Positions 1 through 7,784 of a stretch of 64,000 nt of DNA are shown here, piece by piece. Numbering within the stretch: position 1 is the stretch's first letter; the number at the start of each line of letters is the position of its first letter. The notes beneath the pieces were generated by a model, which worked only from the letters and a program-made list of their open reading frames with translations, did no database searches and was not told the DNA's origin. Origin of the DNA: Sulfotelmatobacter sp963701925 (GTDB lineage: Bacteria > Acidobacteriota > Terriglobia > Terriglobales > Acidobacteriaceae); NCBI GenBank assembly GCA_963701925.1, contig CAVPBQ010000007.1, positions 124,001-188,000 on the forward strand. The letters are read 5' to 3'. The position numbers and the translations under genes are program-made.

Positions 1-269
<269 letters not shown>

Positions 270-387
270 GGAACCGCTGTCAGCTTTCAGCCCTCCGCTG
301 TCAGCTTGAAACCGGGCGACAGCCCCACAGAGGGCAGTTTTCGGGGACGAGAATCTTTCTATTATATCGTTTGAGGAGGGCAGAAAG

Positions 388-2253
388 TTACTTGTGCAAT
401 TCGACGCTAAGGACTTGCGCGCTCACAGTTTTGTCCGCGGATTCGACGTATTCTACCTTGCCGGGGCGGCCTTCCAGGTCTTTGCAGGGATTGAGTTCGC
501 CGCTCGGGGTGAAGCCCAGCGAAGTGAATTGGATCTTGTAGTAGTTGTCGGAGTGCAGCGCGAGCTTCTTGCCGGAAGATTCCACAATCAGATCCATCTG
601 CTGATATTTGCATTGCACCTTTGTCAGCGAGCCGCTCAGAAAATGGTGCGGGCCGAAGGGAACGAATTCGTGGGGCGGGGTGCGATCCTCGACCTCGTCG
701 ACGGTCTGGCGCGTGGAAGCCTGCGGGGTTGAGTTGTCATCGTCAGCGGCGTCCTGGCGGGCTTGTTCCTGCTCGTCGGAATAAAGTTGCACGCGCCGGA
801 GCATATCCTCGACCGCTGCGGAATCCTGGGAAGTTTTCGCGACCTTCGCGGCCGTCTGCAGCACTTGGACGGCGTTATGCAGGTTGTGCATCTCCACCCA
901 GATATTCGCCATGTTCAGGCGATACGGGACATTTGAGGGATCGAGGCCGATCGCGTTCAGCGACATCATCCGAGCCTCGTCGAGATCGCGATGGTTCATG
1001 CCCAGAAGCATGGCCAGCCGATCGTACGAGGGAGCGAATGCCGGATTTAATCTGATGGAGGTGCGGAGACTCGTCTCCACTTGCGGGTCGTTGGCGGAGG
1101 AACGTCCCTCCATCATGGCGATGGCGGCGTTGTAGTAGTGGGCAAGATAATTCTGCGAGTCCAGTTTGACGGCCCGGGAATACCAATCTTGCGCTTCTTG
1201 CAAATGTCCCTGACGAAATTCCAGGAAGCCCATGGTTTCGTGGGCGGAAACATTGTTGGGATCGTCCTTCAGCGTCTGATCGAGCAGCGATTTGGCGTCG
1301 GCGAAACGCTGGTTGTACGCGAGAAAGTCGGCGCGCAGGGCGTTAGCCTGCGGCGCGGTCAGAGCCCGCACTTTGAAAGTTGAGTCGTCGATTTCAGTGG
1401 TCGTGTTCAGCCGGTAATAGCTGAACCTTTCCTGGTGTACATAGGATTGCAGCGCCAACTGAAGCTGTTGGAGATTTCCAAATGCAGCGGTGGCAGCGGA
1501 AACGGGATCTATGCCTTTGACCAGCAGTTCCCCGTAATGTTTCAGTTCGTCGCTGCTGTTTTCCTTGTGGCCGAGGGCCTGGATGTAATGCATGAGCGCC
1601 CACGATTCGGCGTAGAAGATGGAACCCTTGTTCTCCTCATGGTAGTAAAGCGATTTCTCGTCGACGGCGAGCAGCGTAGTCAAAGGCAGGAGGCGGTTTT
1701 GCCGCAGGAGCGCGAGATTTTCAACGCTGGGCTGGCCGAGCAAGACTTCTTTCTCGCGAATGTCGGTGTTCTGATAAAACTCCGCCAGACCCTCGTTCAT
1801 CCATAGCGGAATCCACTCTGCCGCTTTGCTCAGAAGCAGGTGGGTGTATTCGTGATAGACGACCGAGTAGGGATGGTCGCCCTCGGCATCGAGACGCAAC
1901 AGGACGTAATTCTTGTCGGGGGCGCGGAGGAAAAGTCCGGCTAGCTTGAGCTGGCCCTTGGCGAGATAGGCTTCCGGCTCAAGGGCGCGAAAATCCTTTT
2001 CGTCCTTGATGGCCAGCACAATAATGGGCGCGCCGACATCGATTTGCAGCTTGGGGAACGCAGTGTGGAAGACCGATCGCATGCGCTCGAACTGGTCTGC
2101 GATGTGACGTCCCTGCTTCTCGCTGCCATTGGTGGCGACGACGAAATGCGGGCTGCGAACCTCAGTCCATTCTTGCGGCTTGTCGCGAGCCCAGGCCAGA
2201 GCGGGGAGAAGGCACAAACTTAGAATTAAACGCGTGGCGCAACTTCCGGTCAT
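388..2253 (-). CDS. Secreted TPR protein with peptidase-MA-like HExxH domain
   Basis: Start chosen at the Met of MTGSCATRLILSLCLLPALAWA, a clean signal peptide; the frame stays open 17 codons further upstream (to 2304) but those residues look non-secretory. The N-terminal half carries HEYTH followed about 20 residues later by NEGLAEFY, the zinc-binding HExxH plus glutamate of gluzincin-like 'peptidase MA / DUF1570' domains. The second half has tetratricopeptide repeats (for example around NNVSAHETMGFLEFRQGHLQEAQ and SQNYLAHYYNAAIAM). Such proteins are common in acidobacteria; substrate unknown. It may form a unit with the next secreted gene upstream on the same strand (start 3309). Confidence 0.8.
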   Translation of the reverse strand: MTGSCATRLILSLCLLPALAWARDKPQEWTEVRSPHFVVATNGSEKQGRHIADQFERMRSVFHTAFPKLQIDVGAPIIVLAIKDEKDFRALEPEAYLAKGQLKLAGLFLRAPDKNYVLLRLDAEGDHPYSVVYHEYTHLLLSKAAEWIPLWMNEGLAEFYQNTDIREKEVLLGQPSVENLALLRQNRLLPLTTLLAVDEKSLYYHEENKGSIFYAESWALMHYIQALGHKENSSDELKHYGELLVKGIDPVSAATAAFGNLQQLQLALQSYVHQERFSYYRLNTTTEIDDSTFKVRALTAPQANALRADFLAYNQRFADAKSLLDQTLKDDPNNVSAHETMGFLEFRQGHLQEAQDWYSRAVKLDSQNYLAHYYNAAIAMMEGRSSANDPQVETSLRTSIRLNPAFAPSYDRLAMLLGMNHRDLDEARMMSLNAIGLDPSNVPYRLNMANIWVEMHNLHNAVQVLQTAAKVAKTSQDSAAVEDMLRRVQLYSDEQEQARQDAADDDNSTPQASTRQTVDEVEDRTPPHEFVPFGPHHFLSGSLTKVQCKYQQMDLIVESSGKKLALHSDNYYKIQFTSLGFTPSGELNPCKDLEGRPGKVEYVESADKTVSAQVLSVELHK

Positions 2254-2346
2254 GCACAGCCGCCTTGGATGGGCATTATAGGCGGGTATTGCGGGGACGG
2301 CCACAACTTTGGCGGCAGGGGAAAACGGGTTGCGGGCCTTGTAACC

Positions 2347-3309
2347 CTACTTCTGTTCGCGGACTTCGCCTACGCTGACGATTCTGGAGGAGGTGCGAAA
2401 CTTTTTGTAATCGCTGAAAGTCTGATCGCCTTCAACGTCGATGCCCTTGACGAGGCCGAGACGGGCGTCGATCTTGTAGGTGACGTGCAGAGGAAGCCAA
2501 ACTTCATCGTTGACGCGGGTCTGCTCCAGCATGAAGCGTGACCCTTTGTGAAAGCGGGCCAGAAAGAGTCCCCAGGACACGGTGTCGAGGCATTCGACAT
2601 CAAGCTTGGCAAGCTGGAGGTCAGACTTGTCGATCCACACCCGGCCGCGAAACTTCGACAGATATTTGGCATCTTTGGCACGGGGAACGAAGCCGGGACG
2701 CGGCTGGCCGTCGATGACATATACCTCGCGACCGCCTAGTGTCTCCGTTCCCACCAGGGTGAAGTTGTAGGCGTCGGCGATGTCGCGCACGAAGGCGCGG
2801 CCATCTTCACGATCCTTTTCTTCTTTGGCTTCCCGTTTCTTGCGCTCTTCTTCTGACTCGTTCCTGCGCTTGTCAATGATCTTCTGAACTTTGTCGTCTT
2901 CCTTCTGCGCTTCATTGGCGTTGAGCGGCTGGCCGTCTTTTTCCGTCAGCCGCCGCACCTGTTCGCCGTAGATCTCGAGAATTTCGAAGCTCTTCTTCTC
3001 GACGGACCTGGTCTGTCCTTTGCCATCGAGATGATTGTCGACATCGTGCTCTAGATAGGTGTAGTCGCGCTGGCGCTTATCGTTCGCGAGATCTTTGTCA
3101 GCGACCACGCGAAACAGGGCCTGCATCTGCTCCTGGGAAAGGTTGCCGTTGGGGTCGGGCGTGAGATCGGGCGTGGGGGCGGCACTGGTCGCGGCGGCAG
3201 CGTCTTTGGCGGAATCGGTGGGCGCACGATGAGTGTCGTCACTGCTTTGGCCGATGGCGGCAAGGGGCAGAGCGAGAAAGACAACGAGTGCGATCTGGTA
3301 CAGCTTCAT
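2347..3309 (-). CDS. Secreted protein of unknown function, LolA-like fold suspected
   Basis: 320 residues with a signal peptide MKLYQIALVVFLALPLAAIGQS. Residues ~75-160 are very rich in Lys/Glu/Asp (KRRNESEEERKKREAKEEKDRED), probably a helical linker. The C-terminal half (DGQPRPGFVPRAKDAKYLSKFRGRVWIDKSDLQLAKLDVE...) resembles the concave beta-sheet proteins related to outer-membrane lipoprotein-sorting LolA/LolB. That resemblance is by pattern only. It lies 93 bases upstream of the TPR/protease-like gene on the same strand. Confidence 0.7.
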   Translation of the reverse strand: MKLYQIALVVFLALPLAAIGQSSDDTHRAPTDSAKDAAAATSAAPTPDLTPDPNGNLSQEQMQALFRVVADKDLANDKRQRDYTYLEHDVDNHLDGKGQTRSVEKKSFEILEIYGEQVRRLTEKDGQPLNANEAQKEDDKVQKIIDKRRNESEEERKKREAKEEKDREDGRAFVRDIADAYNFTLVGTETLGGREVYVIDGQPRPGFVPRAKDAKYLSKFRGRVWIDKSDLQLAKLDVECLDTVSWGLFLARFHKGSRFMLEQTRVNDEVWLPLHVTYKIDARLGLVKGIDVEGDQTFSDYKKFRTSSRIVSVGEVREQK

Positions 3310-3369
3310 AGAGATATCTGACGCGGTTAGATGAACCCTGGTTTCAGAAGATAGTCGCGAAAATTTATG

Positions 3370-3738
3370 CTAAGACTTTGCGGGCGGAGGAGCGGGGTTG
3401 GTGAGGGCTAGTTGCCGGCAAGTGAGGCCGATCGTGTCGTCGGCGGAGGCGGCCTCGACGAACTGAAAGCCGAAGCGAAAAGCGTTGCGCTGGCGAACCA
3501 GAGCAAGAATTTCAACCTTGCCCAAGGGTAGTGTCAATTCGAGGCGAACGACTTCGCCCAAGGGAACTTCGTCTCGGAGCATGGCCGCTAGTCCGGATTC
3601 GCTCAGGTCGATGGTATACCCATGAACTACGGCGGAATTTCGAGGATAGATCTGGATGCCGACTTCAAGGGGGAAACGCGGTTTTTGCCGCGCTTCTGGG
3701 AGACAGCGGGTCGCGTCAGCATCGCTTCGATTTTCCAG
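3370..3738 (-). CDS. PilZ domain protein (non-ATG start)
   Basis: The product has both halves of the c-di-GMP-binding PilZ signature: RQKPR (RxxxR) and, about 30 residues on, DLSESG (D/NxSxxG), followed by the usual beta-barrel pattern ending FRFGFQFVEA. The first ATG (3582) lies after both motifs, so it cannot be the true start. The frame is open up to a TAG at 3745-3747, and the only plausible initiator before RQKPR is a CTG at 3736-3738, preceded by GGGG nine bases upstream. About 122 residues, a single-domain PilZ. It could act as a small c-di-GMP effector; partner unknown. Confidence 0.75.
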   Translation of the reverse strand: MENRSDADATRCLPEARQKPRFPLEVGIQIYPRNSAVVHGYTIDLSESGLAAMLRDEVPLGEVVRLELTLPLGKVEILALVRQRNAFRFGFQFVEAASADDTIGLTCRQLALTNPAPPPAKS

Positions 3739-3787
3739 AGAAGACTACCCCGCGTGATGTTAACTCTAACTCATCAGCGGGAACAGC

Positions 3788-4408
3788 TCAGGCTTCCGTG
3801 GCTCGTCCGACGCATCCGGCTTCGAAAAGACGGCGGTCGACGCGGTGCACGCGTTTTTCCTGCGCTTTAGTTAGAAGTGAATAATGGCGGATTTCCAACA
3901 GGTGGTCGACGATGAACCATACGTCGCTGTCGGCGGTCATCCAGTGCTGGCGGTCGAAGCGGCGCAGGCTCACCGGCAAAGAATAGCGACGCAGGCTGCG
4001 ATCGCCGCGCAGGTTGAAGTACGTATCGAAATAGCTGAGCGCCAGTTCGCGCAGGGTGCGATACACGGGCTGGCGCCCTTGGCACCCCGAATAATTCGAT
4101 TTAGCGATAGCGCCCCAGCAGCCCTCTTCGCGGTAAATCGCGATTACGTGATCGGTGTCGTGCTCGGCTTCGAGGTCGAGCACGAGCGGAGGATATCCAT
4201 TGGCCCGAAGCGCTGCAGCGGCGAAAATCGCGCCTTCGAGACAGTGCGCAGAGTTTTCCGCCAGCACCTTGCGCGGGGACCAGGCGGTGTCTTCCAGGTG
4301 ATAGGGCATTTCGTTGAGCAACTTCTGAATGCCGTAAGGATTTTTCAGGCTGCGCAGCTTGCGCAGTTCCTGAGGAGTGAAGGTGGAGAGCGTATTGTCA
4401 GTGGGCAT
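3788..4408 (-). CDS. Transglutaminase-like cysteine protein
   Basis: 206 residues. SAHCLEGAIFAAAALRANGYPPLVLDLEA and a downstream DHVIAIYREEGCWGAIAKSNY look like the Cys and His(-Asp) steps of the transglutaminase/papain-like core, with the residues in the usual order and spacing. Cytosolic, no signal peptide. Enzyme activity is inferred from the Cys/His pattern only. It is separated from the GNAT gene by 69 bases. Confidence 0.65.
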   Translation of the reverse strand: MPTDNTLSTFTPQELRKLRSLKNPYGIQKLLNEMPYHLEDTAWSPRKVLAENSAHCLEGAIFAAAALRANGYPPLVLDLEAEHDTDHVIAIYREEGCWGAIAKSNYSGCQGRQPVYRTLRELALSYFDTYFNLRGDRSLRRYSLPVSLRRFDRQHWMTADSDVWFIVDHLLEIRHYSLLTKAQEKRVHRVDRRLFEAGCVGRATEA

Positions 4409-4477
4409 TTTGGGTTCGAGCAGTTAAAGCCACGCAGTGTAGCGAAGTAGTGTAGCGCAGCGAAGTCGACGCTGGGG

Positions 4478-5086
4478 TTAGGTTTGATGTTCCGGGCGCT
4501 GCGGCCATTTGAATCGGAAAAACTCTTGCCCCAGCAGCATGACATTTTTTTCCTGCCGCGCTCCACATTTCTTTGCGATCCTGACCGAGGCGATATTGTC
4601 GGGGTGAATCACGGAAACGATGCGTCGCGACGGCTTGGAGGATACATACTCGAACACTCGGGCCGCCGCCTCACTGGCATATCCCTGGCCCCAGTAGACT
4701 CGGTCAAAGGTATATCCCAGCTCTTGCTCAAAAATGACGCTCGCATCCGAAGGCACCTGCGAGCGCTCGTACCATACCCGAGGCAATTTCCCGGATGCCG
4801 GGTTCACCTCCAGTGCCATGTCGCTAAGGCCGCAGCGACCCATCAGCGCTCCATCCGACTTGCGCAGGACCGCGAGGGGGCCCAATTCCATGGTCTTATA
4901 CGTCTCGTAATACCTTTCTAGCAACGCATGCGTTTCCTGAATGGAACGAGGCTTTCCGTGCCCAAGATACCTAGCTACAACTGGATCGGCATGAATACGA
5001 GCAAAGAAGTCGAAGTCTGCCGGTTCAATCCTGCGAAGGACGAGCCGCTCCGACTCAATCTGCTCGGTATCATGTGCTAACGTCAT
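4478..5086 (-). CDS. GNAT family N-acetyltransferase (RimJ/RimL-like)
   Basis: Start set at MTLAHDTEQIESERLVLRRI, the usual RimJ-type opening 'SERLVLRR'; the frame is open 74 codons further upstream but that part is Arg/Pro-rich antisense-like sequence overlapping the HAD gene. The acetyl-CoA loop region reads YWGQGYASEAAARVFEY, followed by HPDNIASVRIAKKCGA, both typical of GNATs that acetylate protein N-termini or small molecules. Substrate cannot be told. Confidence 0.88.
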   Translation of the reverse strand: MTLAHDTEQIESERLVLRRIEPADFDFFARIHADPVVARYLGHGKPRSIQETHALLERYYETYKTMELGPLAVLRKSDGALMGRCGLSDMALEVNPASGKLPRVWYERSQVPSDASVIFEQELGYTFDRVYWGQGYASEAAARVFEYVSSKPSRRIVSVIHPDNIASVRIAKKCGARQEKNVMLLGQEFFRFKWPQRPEHQT

Positions 5087-5121
5087 CGACCGCAACCTCG
5101 GGGTCCTATCTCGGCAAAATC

Positions 5122-5817
5122 CTAAAGCTGAAAAACTGTGCGCAGTTCTGCGGGAGTATCGACGAGTACGTCGGGCGTCTCCTGATTGAGCGTGTGGGGG
5201 GCGAATCCGTAGGTGACGCCGATGGTGGATAACCCGGCATTGCGGCCGGTGTGCACGTCGACGTGGGAATCGCCAACAATGGCCGCCTGACTTGCGGGGA
5301 TACGGCATTCGGCCAGTAACTGGAGAACGCCTTCCGGTTCTGGTTTTTTCGTCGGGAAGCTGTTGCCGCCGTAGATCTGGAAAAAGAAAGGTCCCAGCCC
5401 GAGCGCTTCGACAATGGCCCGTGCAGGAATCACAGGCTTATTGGTGAGTACGGCGAGTTTTCGGGGCCGGCCGTTGTTGGAATTGTGAATCGCCTTGAGA
5501 GTCTCGGCGATGCCGGGATATACCGTCGTGTGATCGAGTTTGTGCTCGCGATAGTAGGAAAGAAAATATTGCAAGCCCTTGCGGATCAGGGCTTCGTCGC
5601 CGGCCTCGGCGCCTAGCGCGCGCTGAATCAGGATGGGCGCGCCGTCTCCGACATAGCTGGCGATCACCTCGGCGGGAAGTTCGGGGCGCTCGATGTGGCG
5701 CAGGGCGGCGTTTACGGAGTGGACGAGGTCGAGGCGCGAGTCGATTAGAGTGCCGTCGAGGTCGAAGATCACCAGTTGAGCGGAGCGCGGGTCGAAGGGG
5801 CGGAGGGCCTGGATCAT
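5122..5817 (-). CDS. gph: HAD-family phosphoglycolate phosphatase-like hydrolase
   Basis: 231 residues. The nucleophile motif I is FDLDGTLIDS near the N-terminus, motif II LAVLTNK, and motif IV GDSHVDVHTGRNAG, with a helical cap between motifs I and II as in Gph. Gph removes 2-phosphoglycolate from DNA repair or photorespiration-like chemistry. The specificity is inferred; it could also be another small-molecule phosphatase. The stop lies 35 bases upstream of the GNAT gene start, so the two are probably co-transcribed. Confidence 0.82.
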   Translation of the reverse strand: MIQALRPFDPRSAQLVIFDLDGTLIDSRLDLVHSVNAALRHIERPELPAEVIASYVGDGAPILIQRALGAEAGDEALIRKGLQYFLSYYREHKLDHTTVYPGIAETLKAIHNSNNGRPRKLAVLTNKPVIPARAIVEALGLGPFFFQIYGGNSFPTKKPEPEGVLQLLAECRIPASQAAIVGDSHVDVHTGRNAGLSTIGVTYGFAPHTLNQETPDVLVDTPAELRTVFQL

Positions 5818-5852
5818 CTTTACCTAGAATAGCAAGGCTGGCGGTCCAGACA

Positions 5853-5880
5853 TTGACAGTATCCATATTTCTAGTAATAT
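5853..5880 (+). promoter_or_regulatory. ars promoter with candidate ArsR operator
   Basis: TTGACA at 5853-5858 and TAATAT at 5875-5880 are near-perfect sigma-70 elements spaced 16 bases. An imperfect palindrome (ATATT-n-CTAG-n-AATAT, 5865-5880, 14 of 16 positions symmetric) lies across the spacer and the -10, a usual place for an ArsR operator. The arsR ATG begins at 5887, six bases after the -10, so the transcript should start on or next to the start codon (leaderless mRNA). Operator function is inferred. Confidence 0.7.
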
Positions 5881-5886
5881 AGAATC

Positions 5887-6255
5887 ATGATCGCGCCGTC
5901 GAAGACGATTTCCCCCGCCAAAGCCGGCGAACGGATTGCCAAATACGCCGACATGTTCTCGGCCATGGGGACAGAGCCGCGGCTGCGCATTATGCAGCTA
6001 TTGCTTCAGGCTCATCCCGAAGGACTGGTGGTCAGCGAGATTCAATCGGAGTTGGAAATTCCGAATTCCACCCTTTCGCATCATCTGGACAAGCTGCGGA
6101 ATGAAGAACTGGTCGACGTGGAGCGCGAAGGAACGTTTCTTCGCTATACGGCGAATACCGAGGCATTGCAGGAACTGCTGCGCTTCCTCTACGCCGAGTG
6201 CTGCACGCGCAACAAGGCGCTCAAACCGCAGGATATCGTGCAAATCTGCAAATAG
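5887..6255 (+). CDS. arsR: ArsR-family arsenic-responsive repressor
   Basis: 122 residues, winged-helix DNA-binding core EIQSELEIPNSTLSHHLDKLRNEELVDVEREGTFLRYT (about residues 51-88). It lacks the classical ELCVCDL metal site in the DNA-recognition region. Instead it has Cys105-Cys106 (AECCTRN) and Cys121 near the C-terminus, resembling the As(III) sites of the Acidithiobacillus-type ArsR. First gene of an arsR-arsM-arsC operon, 9 bases before arsM. It probably represses the operon through the palindrome on its own promoter. Confidence 0.93.
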   Translation: MIAPSKTISPAKAGERIAKYADMFSAMGTEPRLRIMQLLLQAHPEGLVVSEIQSELEIPNSTLSHHLDKLRNEELVDVEREGTFLRYTANTEALQELLRFLYAECCTRNKALKPQDIVQICK

Positions 6256-6264
6256 GAGTGATCA

Positions 6265-7128
6265 ATGGATACGACCGAAGCAACCAGCATCAGGGAAGTT
6301 GTCAAACAGAAGTATGGGGAAGCCGCGTTGCGCGTGACTTCTGGAGGAAGTTCGTGCTGCGGGGCTGCGCCCGGGACGGACTGCTGCGACCCCATCACCA
6401 CGAATCTTTATGACGCGGCGCAGGCGGGACAGATTCCGGAGGAAGCACTGTTGGCTTCGCTGGGATGTGGCAATCCGACAGCGTTGGCGGAGTTGAGTGC
6501 AGGCGAGACTGTGCTCGATCTCGGCTCCGGCGGCGGCATTGACGTGCTGCTGTCCGCGCGTCGCGTCGGCCCGACCGGCAAGGCTTACGGACTGGACATG
6601 ACCGACGAAATGCTGGCGCTAGCGAACGAGAACAAGCGGAAGTCGGGGATTGCCAACGTTGAATTCCTCAAGGGTGAGATCGAGAACATTCCGCTGCCGG
6701 ACAATTCGGTGGACGTGATCATTTCGAACTGCGTCATTAATCTCTCAGCGGATAAAGACAGAGTCCTGCGCGAGGCCTTTCGCGTGCTGAAGCCGGGCGG
6801 GCGGTTCGCCGTCTCGGATGTGGTGACGCGCGGAGAAATTCTGCCTGAGATTCGGCAGAGCGTACTGGCATGGGTGGGATGCATCGCGGGCGCGTTGGAT
6901 GAAGATGAATATCGCAGCAAACTAGCGGCAGCGGGTTTTGAGCAAGTCAGCATTGAGCCCACGCGTATTTACCACGCCGAAGATGCCCGCGAATTTCTTT
7001 CCGGGCAGGGAATCGATGTGGATAAGCTCGCGCCGCAGGTAGATGGCAAATTCCTGAGCGCGTTTATCCGCGCCGTGAAGCCGATGGCAGTCAACAAGGA
7101 ATGCTGTGGTCCAACCTGCTGCAACTGA
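6265..7128 (+). CDS. arsM: Arsenite S-adenosylmethionine methyltransferase
   Basis: 287 residues. SAM-binding motif I DLGSGGG at 85-91, then the ArsM core. The three cysteines used for As(III) binding and methyl transfer are recognisable as Cys68 (SLGCGNP), Cys156 (SNCVINL) and Cys206 (WVGCIAG). Two extra cysteine clusters are present: Cys31-Cys32 and Cys40-Cys41 near the N-terminus, and Cys280-281/Cys285-286 at the very end (KECCGPTCCN). ArsM converts arsenite to mono-, di- and trimethyl arsenicals, the last volatile. Ten bases separate it from arsC. Confidence 0.95.
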   Translation: MDTTEATSIREVVKQKYGEAALRVTSGGSSCCGAAPGTDCCDPITTNLYDAAQAGQIPEEALLASLGCGNPTALAELSAGETVLDLGSGGGIDVLLSARRVGPTGKAYGLDMTDEMLALANENKRKSGIANVEFLKGEIENIPLPDNSVDVIISNCVINLSADKDRVLREAFRVLKPGGRFAVSDVVTRGEILPEIRQSVLAWVGCIAGALDEDEYRSKLAAAGFEQVSIEPTRIYHAEDAREFLSGQGIDVDKLAPQVDGKFLSAFIRAVKPMAVNKECCGPTCCN

Positions 7129-7137
7129 TTCACGCCG

Positions 7138-7557
7138 ATGACGAGGAAGCGTGTTCTCATTCTCTGTACCGGCAACTCTGCCCGTAGCCAGATGGCGGAA
7201 GGGTTACTGCGTCACGATGCCGGGGATCGCTTTGAAGTCTTCAGTGCAGGTGTGCATCCCGGCCGAGTGCGGCCAGAGGCGATTGCGGTGATGCGCGAAT
7301 TGGGCATCGACATTAGCGGACATCGCTCGAGACATGTCGAGGAGTTTGCCGGACAAGCGTTCGACTATGTGCTGACGGTATGTGATAACGCCAAGGCAAG
7401 CTGCCCGACCTTTCCCGCGACGACCCGCAGGATCCATCACAGCTTTGTCGATCCGCCCGACTGCACGGCGCCGGAAGAACAGAAAATGGCTGTCTTCCGC
7501 ACAGTTCGAGACCAAATTCGCGCTTACTTGAAAGCGTTCCCGCCGGCGAAGGACTAG
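7138..7557 (+). CDS. arsC: Thioredoxin-type arsenate reductase (low-molecular-weight phosphatase fold)
   Basis: 139 residues. The P-loop CTGNSARS (Cys10 to Arg16, CX5R) holds the nucleophile; Cys82 and Cys89 (VCDNAKASC) form the redox relay of the thioredoxin-coupled family, and FVDPPD carries the general-acid Asp. It reduces arsenate to arsenite, the substrate of ArsM upstream. No arsB/acr3 efflux gene is in the operon or elsewhere in this window. Confidence 0.93.
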   Translation: MTRKRVLILCTGNSARSQMAEGLLRHDAGDRFEVFSAGVHPGRVRPEAIAVMRELGIDISGHRSRHVEEFAGQAFDYVLTVCDNAKASCPTFPATTRRIHHSFVDPPDCTAPEEQKMAVFRTVRDQIRAYLKAFPPAKD

Positions 7558-7784
7558 TCGGCTTGGAGTGCGGGCAGGCGTGGTCACGTGGTCTTACCGC
7601 CCTGAACCATTTGGGCCGAAAACCGACGGTTGGCTGAAATGAACTTCCACCTTTCCGAAGAGCCACTCAGCATTTAGAATGCAACAGGTTTCATGGCCTG
7701 CCGATTTGCTGGTGGCGCAAAAGAAGAAACCTGAGATCGCGGTGCAGTGGGCTGCATCCAATACCCGACAGGAACCTCGAGCGG

